DNA from: CAZONU01 sp965370045
GTDB lineage: Bacteria > Planctomycetota > SZUA-567 > JAKLDR01
Length of the DNA: 28,808 bases
NCBI GenBank assembly: GCA_965370045.1
Contig: CBDUSI010000054.1
Span: forward strand, 1-28,808
Direction: 5' to 3'
The stretch's first letter is position 1. Every line of letters begins with the position of its first letter. Under the pieces are notes generated by a model, which did no database searches, was not told where the DNA came from, and was given only the letters and a program-made list of their open reading frames with translations. Shown piece by piece: positions 1 through 8,819 of the stretch. The position numbers and the translations under genes are program-made.

Positions 1-131
1 GGGGCCTCACGCGGGTTTATGTGTCGCGGGGGGTCAGTCCGGACAACCCCGACGTCCTGCGGCCCCCCCCCCCCGGCGCGAAACCGAAGAGGACGTGGGA
101 CCGCCCCTCACCGCCCGCCGCCTTCGGCGCC

Positions 132-160
132 TTGATTCCCCTGCCCTCCCCCACTAGAAT
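132..160 (+). promoter_or_regulatory. Putative sigma-70 promoter for leuB-type gene
   Basis: TTGATT at 132-137 and TAGAAT at 155-160 are separated by 17 nt. The expected transcription start is near 167, giving a leader of about 50 nt before the ATG at 219. The same TAGAAT -10 box recurs upstream of two other genes in this window. The rest of 1-218 holds no gene that I can support; it includes a run of C at about 62-74. Confidence 0.5.
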
Positions 161-218
161 CTCCCGACAGTCAGGCCGCGGGGAGTGCGGCCAAGCCTTT
201 TCATCGTTGGGAGCGCAC

Positions 219-1304
219 ATGCCGCAGACCTTCAAGATCGCCGTCCTGCCCGGTGACGGCACCGGGCCGGAGGTCACCGCCGAGGCCGTCAAGGTGCTGG
301 ACGCCGCCGCGGACAAGTACGGCTTCAAGACCGAGAAGACCGAGTACGACCTGGGCGGCGAGCGCTACAAGAAGACCGGGGACATCTGCCCGGACTCCGT
401 CGTCGAGGAACTGCGCGGCTTCGACGCCATCATGCTGGGGGCCATCGGCCATCCCGACGTCAAGCCCGGCATCCTCGAGAAGGGGCTCTTGCTCAAGCTC
501 AGGTTCGCGCTGGACCAGTACATCAACCTGCGCCCGGTGAAGCTCTATCCCGGCGTGCCCTGCCCGCTGGTCGGCAAGGGGCCTGAGGACATCGACTACG
601 TGGTGGTCCGCGAGAACACCGGCGGGCTCTACACGGGGATCGGCGGCTTCAGCATGAAGGACACGGCCCACGAGATCGCCGCCCAGAGCATGGTCTACAA
701 CCGGCACCAAGTCGAGCGCTGCCTCAGGTACGCGTTCGAGTACGCCCGCAAGCACGGCAAGAAGTCGAGAGGCAAGGGCAAGAAGAACACCCTGGCGCTC
801 TGCGGCAAGACCAACGTGCTCACCTACGTCTACGACCTCTGGGAGCGCGTCTTCCACGAGGTGGGCGCGGCCGATTACCCGGACGTCGAGCGCGAGTACT
901 ACCACGTCGACGCCACCTGCATGTGGATGATCAAGAACCCCGAGTGGTTCGACGTGATCGTCACCGGGAACATGTTCGGGGACATCATCACCGACTTGGG
1001 CGCCATGACCCAGGGCGGCATGGGCATCGCCGCCGGCGGGAACATCAACCCCGAGGGCGTAAGCATGTTCGAGCCCATCGGGGGCTCTGCGCCCAAGTAC
1101 ACCGGCCAGGGGGTCATCAACCCCCTGGCGGCCATCTCCGCCATGCAGATGATGCTCGCCCACCTGGGACTGAAAGAGGCCGCTGACGGCGTCGAGAAGG
1201 CCATCACAATGGTCACCGCCGAGAAGCTCAAGGGCATGGGCGCCGGCCAGATGGGTCACTCCACGGCCGAGGTCGGGGACCTCGTCGCCAAGCTCCTGCC
1301 GTAG
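219..1304 (+). CDS. leuB: 3-isopropylmalate dehydrogenase (isocitrate/isopropylmalate dehydrogenase family)
   Basis: Predicted NAD-dependent beta-decarboxylating dehydrogenase of 361 aa, the usual size for LeuB. In leucine synthesis LeuB oxidises and decarboxylates 3-isopropylmalate in the cytoplasm. The N-terminus carries the family signature LPGDGTGPEV. Also visible are the RENTGGLYTG segment, the catalytic/metal region around VDATCMWMI and VTGNMFGDIITDLGA, and the cofactor-loop motif EPIGGSAPKYTGQGVINP. The ATG at 219 was chosen because GGGAG (209-213) lies 5 nt upstream and the conserved fold begins directly after it; the open frame extends further upstream but carries no family sequence. 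A 15-residue Lys/Gly-rich insert (KHGKKSRGKGKKN) sits mid-protein. Tartrate/isocitrate dehydrogenase-like specificity cannot be excluded, since no other leucine gene is adjacent. The next gene begins 29 nt downstream and may be co-transcribed. Confidence 0.85.
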   Translation: MPQTFKIAVLPGDGTGPEVTAEAVKVLDAAADKYGFKTEKTEYDLGGERYKKTGDICPDSVVEELRGFDAIMLGAIGHPDVKPGILEKGLLLKLRFALDQYINLRPVKLYPGVPCPLVGKGPEDIDYVVVRENTGGLYTGIGGFSMKDTAHEIAAQSMVYNRHQVERCLRYAFEYARKHGKKSRGKGKKNTLALCGKTNVLTYVYDLWERVFHEVGAADYPDVEREYYHVDATCMWMIKNPEWFDVIVTGNMFGDIITDLGAMTQGGMGIAAGGNINPEGVSMFEPIGGSAPKYTGQGVINPLAAISAMQMMLAHLGLKEAADGVEKAITMVTAEKLKGMGAGQMGHSTAEVGDLVAKLLP

Positions 1305-1333
1305 GAAGCCGGGCTCCACCGGGAACTGATACA

Positions 1334-3952
1334 GTGTCCTCCAGCTACGCCCTCGACGAAGTCATCGCCGAGCAAGCGCTCTTCGGCCCCCAGGACCTGG
1401 CCGCGGCCGGGCTGGAGCCCGCCGGGAACGCGCTTTTCAAGTGGCCGGCGGGCGCCAGGGAACTCGAATTCCCCTGCCCACTGGACCTGGCCGACTTCGA
1501 TGAGATCGCGGTCGCGTGCCGCCTCGCCGAGGGCGCCGGGACCAAGCTCTACCTCAACCTGGACATGGCCACGCGCACGCCGGGCATGGGCGAGGACGAC
1601 TCCTGCTGGGACTGGGCGTGCCTGGGAACCGCCGCCCGCGAACCGGTCTTCGGCGCGCAGGAGGCCCGCTTCGACCTTGAGGACTGCCACTTCTACGGCA
1701 GGCCGATCACCTGGCAATCCGTGGAGAAAGTCAGGCTGGCCAAAGATGCCGCAACCGAACTGCTGATCGGCCGCGTCACCGCCCGCCGCCGCCAGCGTCC
1801 GCCGGGACCGCGGCTCTCCGACGCCGGTCTCTTCGCGGCCCTGGACCTCGAACGGCCCGAGATGGCCGACGTGGCCCGAGCCGTCTCGTCCGCCCAGCTG
1901 CCCCTGGCCGCCCGCACGCTCTCCGACCACTTCCGTGCCCGCACCGAGCCGCGGCACTTCTACCCGCGCAAGCTGGCGGTGCCCTCCCCCGACGAACTGG
2001 ACAGGCTCCTCGACGACGAGATCACGGGCCATGCCTTCGGCGGCCCGGTCGACTGGCGGGCCAACCCCTTCGGCTACCTGGAGTGGCGCCACGCCTTCAA
2101 CCGTCACTTCTTCTTCCGCGGCGCACTGGCAGCTTACCAGGCAACCGGCGAGGAGCGCTACGCGGCCAAGCTCGACGAGTGGCTTCGCACCTGGATCGCG
2201 GCCAGTCCCGCGCCGGTCAGGACCAACGGCGGCGGCGACCCCGCCTGGGAGACGCTCTCCACCGCCTGCCGGATATACGGCTCGTGGCTGGACGTCTTCT
2301 TCGGAACGCTGAGGAGCAGCGACTTCAGCGACGCCACGCGACTGGCAATGCTCAAGAGCATCTGCTCACACGCCGAGCACCTCCTGCATCACTCGGTGGT
2401 CGGTGGCAATAACTGGCTGGTGGTCGAGAGTCAGGCGCTGGCCACCATCGGCCTGCTCTTCCCGGAGTTCCGCGACGCTGAAACCTGGCGGCGGGAGGGC
2501 TTCGCGCGGCTGACCGCGGAGGTAGAGCGCCAGATATTCCCGGACGGGGCCAACTGGGAGCTTTCTCCCAGCTACCACGCCATGGCCGCGCGCGGCTTCG
2601 CCGAGCCGCTGGAGCTGGCCCGCGCCAACGGCATCGAGCTGCCCAAAGCCTACGAGGAGCGGGTCAAGAGCGCGTTCCAGTTCTCACTGGCCATCGGCCG
2701 CCCGGACGGGACCGTCCCGGCCTTCAACGACTCCGGCGCGCTGGACGCCGGCCAGTACGCCTGGCTGGCCCACGGCGCGCGGCTCTTCGACGACGAGCAT
2801 CTCCTGTGGGGCGCCACCGGCGGGGCCGAGGGCCGGCCCCCGGAGTTCACCAGCCGGGCGTTCGCGGACGCCGGCTACTACGTCATGCGCAGCTCCTGGG
2901 AGCGCGAGGCCCGCTGGATGATGTTCGACGGCGGCCCTCTGGGCTTCAGCCACCAGCACGAGGACAAGCTCTCCTTCGACCTCTGCGCCCACGGCACACG
3001 CTTCCTGGTCGATCCGGGAATAGCCAGCTACATGCGCGACGCCTGGACGGACTTCTACAAGTTCACCTCCGCGCACAACACGATCATGGTCGACGGCGCC
3101 GGGCAGGACCGCCTGGGCCGCCAGAGCAAGGCCGAGCAGTCCCGCTCGGTCCGTGGCGAGAACCTCTGGGCGACCGGCCGCGTGCTGGACGCCGCGGGCT
3201 CGGAGTACCGCGCGGGCTACCGGGGACTCGACGGCGAGTTCGTCCACCGCCGGCGGGTGCTCTTCCTGCGTCCCGACTACTGGCTGGTGACCGACGAGGT
3301 GGAGGGCGAGGGCGAGCACGACCTCGCGGCGCTCTTCCACTTTGCGCCCATGCAGGTCGCCGCCGAGCCGGAGACCGGGCGGGTGCGCTCCGAGCGGCTG
3401 AACAGGCCCAACCTGGAAATCGTGCCAGCTCCGGTGGGCCCGCTCGCCAGGCCGCGCCTGGTTACCGGCCGGCGCGAGCCGGTGCAGGGCTGGGTGGTCC
3501 AGGGGGTGCGAGCCAGCGTTGCGCCGGGCAGGCCAGGCCGGGTCGGGAGCGGCGGCCACGACAACGGCGAGAGCGTACCGGCCCCGACGGCCGTCTACGA
3601 GATCCGCACGGCGCTGCCCTGGCGTGCGGCCTGGCTGTTGGTACCCTTCGTCGGGCGCACCGCCGCCGAGGTCGAGGTCCGCCCGGCCGAGGCGCCGGAG
3701 GGCTGCTCGGCGCTAGAGTGCTGCTTCCCCGACGGACGCAGCGACCTCATCTTCCTGCGCTGGGGAACCCATGACGCCGAGCGTGACCTCGTCCGCTTCG
3801 GGGAGTTCACAACCGACGGCTGGGCCGCGGTGGTCCGCCGGGGGTCCGGCGGCGAACTCGTCACCGCCGCCGCGGCAGCAGCCCGATGTCTTGAAGGCCC
3901 GGGGGTAAACCTCAGGCGCCCGACGCCCGCTCTCTTGGAGATGGAGCTATGA
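1334..3952 (+). CDS. Heparinase II/III-family polysaccharide lyase-like protein
   Basis: An 872-aa protein with a GTG start. Residues ~1-150 form a beta-rich region resembling an accessory or carbohydrate-binding domain. Residues ~200-480 look like the helical toroid domain of heparinase II/III-type lyases (WRANPFGYLEWRHAFNRH, GGNNWLVVESQAL, PDGANWELSPSYHAMA). Residues ~500-800 match the C-terminal beta-sandwich, with the family's conserved patch FSHQHEDKLSFDL (His540, His542, Glu543) followed by FLVDPG and HNTIMVDG. Known members cleave uronic-acid-containing polysaccharides such as heparin, alginate or related glycans by beta-elimination; the substrate here is not predictable. No signal peptide is visible at this start, so the enzyme may act in the cytoplasm or use an atypical export route. 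The stop overlaps the next start (ATGA), so translational coupling with the membrane-anchored hydrolase is likely. No strong Shine-Dalgarno precedes the GTG. Confidence 0.8.
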   Translation: MSSSYALDEVIAEQALFGPQDLAAAGLEPAGNALFKWPAGARELEFPCPLDLADFDEIAVACRLAEGAGTKLYLNLDMATRTPGMGEDDSCWDWACLGTAAREPVFGAQEARFDLEDCHFYGRPITWQSVEKVRLAKDAATELLIGRVTARRRQRPPGPRLSDAGLFAALDLERPEMADVARAVSSAQLPLAARTLSDHFRARTEPRHFYPRKLAVPSPDELDRLLDDEITGHAFGGPVDWRANPFGYLEWRHAFNRHFFFRGALAAYQATGEERYAAKLDEWLRTWIAASPAPVRTNGGGDPAWETLSTACRIYGSWLDVFFGTLRSSDFSDATRLAMLKSICSHAEHLLHHSVVGGNNWLVVESQALATIGLLFPEFRDAETWRREGFARLTAEVERQIFPDGANWELSPSYHAMAARGFAEPLELARANGIELPKAYEERVKSAFQFSLAIGRPDGTVPAFNDSGALDAGQYAWLAHGARLFDDEHLLWGATGGAEGRPPEFTSRAFADAGYYVMRSSWEREARWMMFDGGPLGFSHQHEDKLSFDLCAHGTRFLVDPGIASYMRDAWTDFYKFTSAHNTIMVDGAGQDRLGRQSKAEQSRSVRGENLWATGRVLDAAGSEYRAGYRGLDGEFVHRRRVLFLRPDYWLVTDEVEGEGEHDLAALFHFAPMQVAAEPETGRVRSERLNRPNLEIVPAPVGPLARPRLVTGRREPVQGWVVQGVRASVAPGRPGRVGSGGHDNGESVPAPTAVYEIRTALPWRAAWLLVPFVGRTAAEVEVRPAEAPEGCSALECCFPDGRSDLIFLRWGTHDAERDLVRFGEFTTDGWAAVVRRGSGGELVTAAAAAARCLEGPGVNLRRPTPALLEMEL

Positions 3953-6846
3953 AGAAACCCAAACTGGTGGCCGCCCTCGCGGCGCTGCTGGCCCTCATCG
4001 GGCTGGGCGTGGTAATTGCAGTCACACTCTGGCAGCCGTCTCGGAACGGAGTCAAGCCCCCTCCTCCGCCCCCGCCGCCGAAACCGGCGCCGAAGATCAC
4101 GCAGTTTCTTCCCCCTCCGGGCGGCTACCATACCGCTTGGCTGGTGGCCGGACCTCTCCCGAAAGCCCTGGCCGCGCCCGGCAAGGTACCCTCGGCCACT
4201 GAGGGCAAGAAGCTCGGCGGAGAGCCCTGGCGACTGATGGTCTCTACAGAGAGCCGTCTAGAGATATCCAAAGAGGCAGGCGGCATCTATTACGCTTCGG
4301 GGGCGCTGGAGAGCAAGGCTGGCGGCGCCCGCACGATACTGTTCGTGGCGAACGGCAAGTCCCGGCTGTGGCTGAACGGCAAGCTCCTCGGCGCCAGCCG
4401 GGCCAGCATGCAGTTCGGCGCTCACGTCGCCGAACTGACCGCCAAGCTCAAGGCCGGCCGAAATCACCTGCTCGTCGAGACCCGGGCCGGCGAGAACGGC
4501 GCGGCGCTCTTCCTTGCCCTGCGCGAGGGCGACGAAGAGGCCACGGAGCCCATGGGGCTCCGCCTGGCCGCGGCTTCGCGGGGCAATCTCGCCAAGCTCT
4601 TCGCCGCCAGCCTGCGTCTCAAGAGAGACATGGCCGGAGCATGGGCCGAACCCGGCGACACCATAGAGCTGCGGCTGGTCCGGGGCAGTTCGGCGCCGCG
4701 CCTGCCCGGCCAGCTGCAGGTGAAGCTGATCGCCCGACCGGACAACGGCAAGCCGGTGCCCGGCAAGACCCGCAAGCTCTCCGCTGCGAAGCTCCTGAGC
4801 AAGCCCCTGGACCTGACGCTGAAGGCGCCGGCCGGCAAGTACATGAAGCTGGAGTGCGTCGCGGAGCTGACCGACCCGGCCACTGGCAAGCTGCTGGCCA
4901 CGCTGACCCACCAGCTCTTCTCGGTCCAGGGAATGCGCGCGGCGGTGGTGACTATTGAAGCCGACGCCCGCGAGGCCGCCAAGCGCCTGGGCATGGAGAA
5001 AGTAGCCCTGCCGCTGCTCAAGGCCGAGAAGGCCCGGCTCTTCCTGGCCAATCCCGGTCCCGGCGCGGGCCAGGCGCGAGCAGCGATGGAGGAGTTGGAC
5101 GCCGGCATGGAGGCGCTGGCCGCCATCAAGAAGGGCCGCGACCCGCTGGCGGGCCGCCTCGGCTGGGTCGAACGCGCCTACTGGAGCCGGATAGACGAGT
5201 CCGCCCAGCCCTACCGCCTCTACGTTCCCACGCGGCTGGCCGATCCGGCCGAGCGCCAGGCCGGCAAGTTGCCGCTGGTGGTGTATCTGCACGGCTGGGT
5301 CCCGGAGTACGACAAGCACTACTGGGTGGAAGAGCGCGACATGCGCGAGATGAACGCGGTGATGGAAAAGCTGGGATGCATCCTGCTCATGCCCTTCGGC
5401 CGCTCCAATACCGACTTCGTGTCCGTTGGCGAGGTCGACGTGCTGCGGGCGATTGACGAGACCTGCAAGCGTTACCCGGTGGACCCGGACCGCGTGTATC
5501 TCTATGGCTACTCCATGGGCGGCTACGGCGCCTACGCGGTCGCGACGCACTTCCCGGACCGCTTCGCGGCCACGGTGGTGCTGGCCGGACGCCCGGAGCC
5601 TTACTACATAGAGCAGCAGGCCATGGCCGGCCTGCCCCGCGACAAGCAGCCGCGCTACAAGGGATACTGCCTGGACGTCGACACCCCCCTGGAGCTCGCC
5701 GCCAACCTGGGCCACGCCCCCACCCTGATCTACCACGCCCAGGGCGACGGGCAGGTCCCGGCGGCCGGCGCCAAGAGGATGGCCGAGCGGCTCAAGGAGT
5801 CCGGCGCTCCGGTGAACTACGTCGAGATCAAGGGCGACCACTTCACGGGCTTCGACGTCATGGCCAGCCCCGAACCGGTCATGTGGATGCTGAAGCACAA
5901 GCGGCCCAAGCGCCCCAAATCGGTCAAGCTGCGGACCTTCTCGCCGCGCTTCGGCAAGTCACACTGGGTACGCATCACCGCCATTGAGAAGTGGACCGCC
6001 CCCGCCGAGATCCAGGCCACCGAGGACGGTGGGGGGCACGTCAGGGTCACGGTCCGCAACGTGCGCGAGTTCCTGCTTTCGCAGATCTCCGCCCCCAAGG
6101 GCCTGAAGATCAGCGGCTCCAGGAAGTTCGAGAAGGAATTCGACATCAACGCCATCCAGCGCAAGCCCGGGGTCTGGGACGTCCGCGGCCGGCTCAAGCG
6201 CGCCCCCAAGGAGGGCCGCTGGCGCAAGACGGCCAAGCTGGCCGGACCAATGAAGGAGGCCTGCAACACGCCCTTCGTGGTGGTTTACGGAGCGGCCGGC
6301 ACCAAGGAGCAGACCGCCGACAACCGCACCAGGGCCCTGCGCTTCGCCACCGAATGGCAGGCCTTCGCCAAGGGCCTGCCCCCGGTCAGGAGCGAGAAAG
6401 AGCTCTCCAAGGAGGACAAGAAGACCAAGAGCATCATCCTGTTCTGCTCAGCGTCCAGCAGCGCGCTTCTCCGCGAAGCCGCGCCCACGCTGGAATGCAG
6501 GATAACCGACAAGGAGTTCCGGATTGCCGGCAGAAAAGCCAGCCTGGAGGGAGACCGCGGTCTGGTCCTCACCCGGCCCAGCCCCTGGGCGCCGGCCAAG
6601 GACCGCTACCTGGTGGTATGCACGGGGCTCTTCTACGGCGAGGACGCCGCCGAGAACCACAAGCTGGACCTGGTCCCCGACTTCATCGTCTTCACCTCGG
6701 GGCAGGAAGGCGAAGGCGAACCCCCCGCCGTCCTGGCGGGTTACTTCGACAGCGACTGGAAGGCCGATCCCAAGCTGGTGGAAACTTTCGCCGCCAGGAA
6801 GCAGCCGGCCCCGGCCCTTTTCACTCCGGAAGGGCTCGGCCCCTAG
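3949..6846 (+). CDS. Membrane-anchored multidomain alpha/beta hydrolase (esterase/peptidase-like)
   Basis: A 965-aa protein. Residues 5-28 form an N-terminal signal/anchor helix, followed by a poly-proline stretch and a periplasmic body. Residues ~70-190 look like a jelly-roll sugar-binding-type module (RLWLNGKLLG, then LKAGRNHLLVETRAG). Residues ~415-655 are an alpha/beta hydrolase domain: oxyanion-region motif LPLVVYLHGW, nucleophile elbow GYSMGG (Ser522), acid Asp600 in AQGDGQVP and His631 in KGDHFTGFD, so the triad appears complete. The closest families are prolyl-oligopeptidase-like and feruloyl/acetyl esterase-like hydrolases. The C-terminal ~300 residues are not recognised. The ATG overlaps the lyase stop by 4 nt and is preceded by GGAG, arguing for co-expression. 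The likely role, inferred from context, is de-esterification or degradation of an extracytoplasmic glycan or glycoconjugate. Confidence 0.75.
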   Translation: MKKPKLVAALAALLALIGLGVVIAVTLWQPSRNGVKPPPPPPPPKPAPKITQFLPPPGGYHTAWLVAGPLPKALAAPGKVPSATEGKKLGGEPWRLMVSTESRLEISKEAGGIYYASGALESKAGGARTILFVANGKSRLWLNGKLLGASRASMQFGAHVAELTAKLKAGRNHLLVETRAGENGAALFLALREGDEEATEPMGLRLAAASRGNLAKLFAASLRLKRDMAGAWAEPGDTIELRLVRGSSAPRLPGQLQVKLIARPDNGKPVPGKTRKLSAAKLLSKPLDLTLKAPAGKYMKLECVAELTDPATGKLLATLTHQLFSVQGMRAAVVTIEADAREAAKRLGMEKVALPLLKAEKARLFLANPGPGAGQARAAMEELDAGMEALAAIKKGRDPLAGRLGWVERAYWSRIDESAQPYRLYVPTRLADPAERQAGKLPLVVYLHGWVPEYDKHYWVEERDMREMNAVMEKLGCILLMPFGRSNTDFVSVGEVDVLRAIDETCKRYPVDPDRVYLYGYSMGGYGAYAVATHFPDRFAATVVLAGRPEPYYIEQQAMAGLPRDKQPRYKGYCLDVDTPLELAANLGHAPTLIYHAQGDGQVPAAGAKRMAERLKESGAPVNYVEIKGDHFTGFDVMASPEPVMWMLKHKRPKRPKSVKLRTFSPRFGKSHWVRITAIEKWTAPAEIQATEDGGGHVRVTVRNVREFLLSQISAPKGLKISGSRKFEKEFDINAIQRKPGVWDVRGRLKRAPKEGRWRKTAKLAGPMKEACNTPFVVVYGAAGTKEQTADNRTRALRFATEWQAFAKGLPPVRSEKELSKEDKKTKSIILFCSASSSALLREAAPTLECRITDKEFRIAGRKASLEGDRGLVLTRPSPWAPAKDRYLVVCTGLFYGEDAAENHKLDLVPDFIVFTSGQEGEGEPPAVLAGYFDSDWKADPKLVETFAARKQPAPALFTPEGLGP

Positions 6847-6848
6847 AA

Positions 6849-6866
6849 GCGCCCCTCGCCGGGCGC
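6849..6866. terminator. Possible hairpin between convergent genes
   Basis: GCGCCC (6849-6854) pairs with GGGCGC (6861-6866) across a 6-nt loop, 3 nt after the hydrolase stop and before the convergent XRE gene. No T-run follows on either strand, so intrinsic termination is uncertain. Confidence 0.3.
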
Positions 6867-6938
6867 GAAACAGCGCCCAGCCGATGGTCAGGTTCGGCGG
6901 CGGGAAAGAACTGCGACACCAAATCTGGTGGAATAGCG

Positions 6939-7217
6939 CTAGGGCAGCAATTCCTGGGGCTTCACGCCCAGAGCCATCGCGATCTTGAACAGCGTGGCGC
7001 TCCGGAAGCCCTGGAGTCCGTTCTCCAGGCGGGAAATCTGTGCCTGGCTGACTCCGATGGCCGCGGCCAGCGTGATGGTGGTGGCGCCGCGCGCCTTGGC
7101 CAGTTCGCGCACTGTGCCGCCGATCTTGCGGTTGAAATCGCCAACCTGCCGAGCGACATTTCCCACCTTACGAAGTTTAGCCTTGCGAGCCTTGCGAGCC
7201 ACTTTTGTTTCCTCCAT
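6939..7217 (-). CDS. XRE-family helix-turn-helix transcriptional regulator
   Basis: A 92-aa protein with a basic Lys/Arg-rich N-terminus (ARKARKAKLRK) and a C-terminal XRE/Cro-C1 helix-turn-helix domain at about residues 34-88. The turn and recognition helix read TLAAAIGVSQAQISRLENG, followed by the family's third-helix pattern LFKIAMALGVKPQELL. Such domains bind operator DNA as dimers. The ATG at 7217 was chosen because a promoter-like -10 box (TATAGT, 7245-7250) lies directly upstream and would exclude the alternative ATG at 7256. The gene is an orphan: no toxin or prophage partner lies beside it. It is convergent with the hydrolase and follows the glycan/pilus operon after 172 nt. Its targets are unknown. 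Confidence 0.8.
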   Translation of the reverse strand: MEETKVARKARKAKLRKVGNVARQVGDFNRKIGGTVRELAKARGATTITLAAAIGVSQAQISRLENGLQGFRSATLFKIAMALGVKPQELLP

Positions 7218-7244
7218 TCTCACTTGGGTTTCCGGCGACGCCGC

Positions 7245-7273
7245 ACTATACCTCATGCGACCGGGCAAGTCCA
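7245..7273 (-). promoter_or_regulatory. Putative promoter of the XRE gene
   Basis: On the minus strand, TGGACT (7273-7268) and TATAGT (7250-7245) are 17 nt apart. The expected start near 7238 leaves a leader of about 20 nt before the ATG at 7217. Confidence 0.35.
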
Positions 7274-7389
7274 GCGCAAAAGCCAGCCACGCGGAGTTTC
7301 CCGGCCACCCTCTGCGACGTCAGGAAGCAGGGCCAACTGCGCCCGTCCCGGCGCTTCAGATGAAGCTGGTACTTATGGCAACACTGGAG

Positions 7390-8808
7390 TCAAGTACGTT
7401 CTCTGGGAGCAGTATCCAGCGGCAAGGGCATATCCACCCTACCCGGCCTATCCGCGTCTGTTACAGCAGCCGCCAACCCGAAGCTTACCAGCAGCACGAG
7501 CAGCGGACCGGCCCCTCTTATCCACACTGACGACAGCGGACAGGCCGCGAGCGCGCCCACCACGGCGGCAAAGGCCGCCAGGGCCAGAGCGCGGTCGAGC
7601 CCTCCCTGCGGGGCCCTGCGCCAGGCATTCAGCGTGCTTCGGCAGCAGAAGGCAAAGAGCCACAGGAAGCCCACGACGCCCAGCAGGCCCAGTTCGACGC
7701 CGGCCACCCCGAACAGGTTAAACGTCCCCGGCTCGTCGGCCAGGACATCGTAATTGCGGACCTCGTTGGTCGCGCCGGTGTCGCGGTCATCCAAGCTGGG
7801 GCGGAAGCGGCCCCAGTCGCGACGGTAGCCTCCGGGCCCCAGACCGAAGAAGTACTTCTTCATGTCGCCATTGCCGGCGCGCAGCCCGGCACGCAGGATG
7901 TTGACCTCGTATCCGCAGCGCAAATAGCGCATTGCCAGGTAGCGGTTGCCCTCCTCGTCCTTGCGGACCACCCGCACGGAATCCAGCGCCGCGCCGAGGT
8001 TACCCCGCGGCAGGAGTTGTCCGAGCGCGAAGACCGCCAGCAGCGCGGCGGCGGCTATCGCGCAGCGCCGCCGGCCGGCCAGCGCCGTCCCGGCCAGCAC
8101 GCCGCAGACGATGCCCAGCACCGCACCCCCGGTAATGGCCAGCAGCGCGCCCGCCCAGGCCAGCACGCCGTAGGCGGTCCGCCACTCCCAGGTGCGCGAC
8201 GAGACGGCCATCACCGCAAAGAAAGGCACCGCCACCGCGAGAAAGGCGCCCAGCCCGTTGCGGTTCCGCATGAAGGATCCCACTCCGAAGTCGTGCCCGC
8301 CGCCGAAATATTGGCCGGCCCCGAAGACGAGCGCGGTTCCGAAAGCTGCCGAGAGCGCGACCAGCGCCCACTTCCTGGCTCGCCCGCCGCGGAGCAGCTC
8401 CGCGAAAACGATGAAGCCCACTATCCCATATTCCACCAGGGGCATCAGCTTCTTGCCGACTGCGGTGTAACTCAAGGGCGCGGTGCCCGCAGCCCGCTGC
8501 CAGACCAGCCCCGACCAGAACGCCAGGATCACCAGGAACCATCCCGCGGCCGGCGCATGCCCCAGCGACTTCAGCGCCGCGCGCCAGCCTTCGGCCCGGC
8601 AGCGGCAGATCAGTACCAGCCCCAGCGCGGGCCACAGCAGTACATCGAAGAGGGCCAGCGTGGCCCGATTGTGCTGGAACCTGGTCCCTGGAATGGGTAT
8701 GCGCAGCCACCCGCCCAGCGGCACCGAGAGGACCAGCAGCAGCAGCACCGCCAGGCGCACGTGATCGAGCAGCGGCGACGCTGCTGTGGGCTTGTCGGGC
8801 TCTTTCAT
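7390..8808 (-). CDS. O-antigen ligase / PglL-type polytopic membrane protein
   Basis: A 472-aa protein with about ten or more hydrophobic helices, consistent with the Wzy_C superfamily (O-antigen ligase WaaL, polymerase Wzy, protein O-oligosaccharyltransferase PglL/PilO). Supporting features are the motif FMRNRNGLGAFLAVAVPFF, which resembles the conserved N-x-N-x-x-x-x/LALPL region, and a large extracytoplasmic loop after the mid-protein helices containing FGLGPGGYRRDWGRFRP. Family members transfer a lipid-linked glycan to lipid A, protein or another glycan in the periplasm. It is the last gene of the secretin/PilM-N/PilO/PilP operon, 11 nt after the UbiA-like gene, so a role in glycosylating a pilin or exported protein is attractive but is inference. 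Surface polysaccharide ligation is the main alternative. Confidence 0.75.
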   Translation of the reverse strand: MKEPDKPTAASPLLDHVRLAVLLLLVLSVPLGGWLRIPIPGTRFQHNRATLALFDVLLWPALGLVLICRCRAEGWRAALKSLGHAPAAGWFLVILAFWSGLVWQRAAGTAPLSYTAVGKKLMPLVEYGIVGFIVFAELLRGGRARKWALVALSAAFGTALVFGAGQYFGGGHDFGVGSFMRNRNGLGAFLAVAVPFFAVMAVSSRTWEWRTAYGVLAWAGALLAITGGAVLGIVCGVLAGTALAGRRRCAIAAAALLAVFALGQLLPRGNLGAALDSVRVVRKDEEGNRYLAMRYLRCGYEVNILRAGLRAGNGDMKKYFFGLGPGGYRRDWGRFRPSLDDRDTGATNEVRNYDVLADEPGTFNLFGVAGVELGLLGVVGFLWLFAFCCRSTLNAWRRAPQGGLDRALALAAFAAVVGALAACPLSSVWIRGAGPLLVLLVSFGLAAAVTDADRPGRVDMPLPLDTAPRERT

Positions 8809-8819
8809 CGCTCAGCCTG

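Noticed and set aside
4258..5898. 546-codon open frame antisense to the alpha/beta hydrolase
   Set aside because: It has no recognisable motif and no ribosome-binding site, while the sense strand holds a complete catalytic triad and a coupled start.
6939..7217. XRE protein as antitoxin of a HigBA-like pair
   Set aside because: No toxin-sized gene lies within co-transcription distance on the same strand; the neighbours are a convergent hydrolase and the distant end of the membrane operon.
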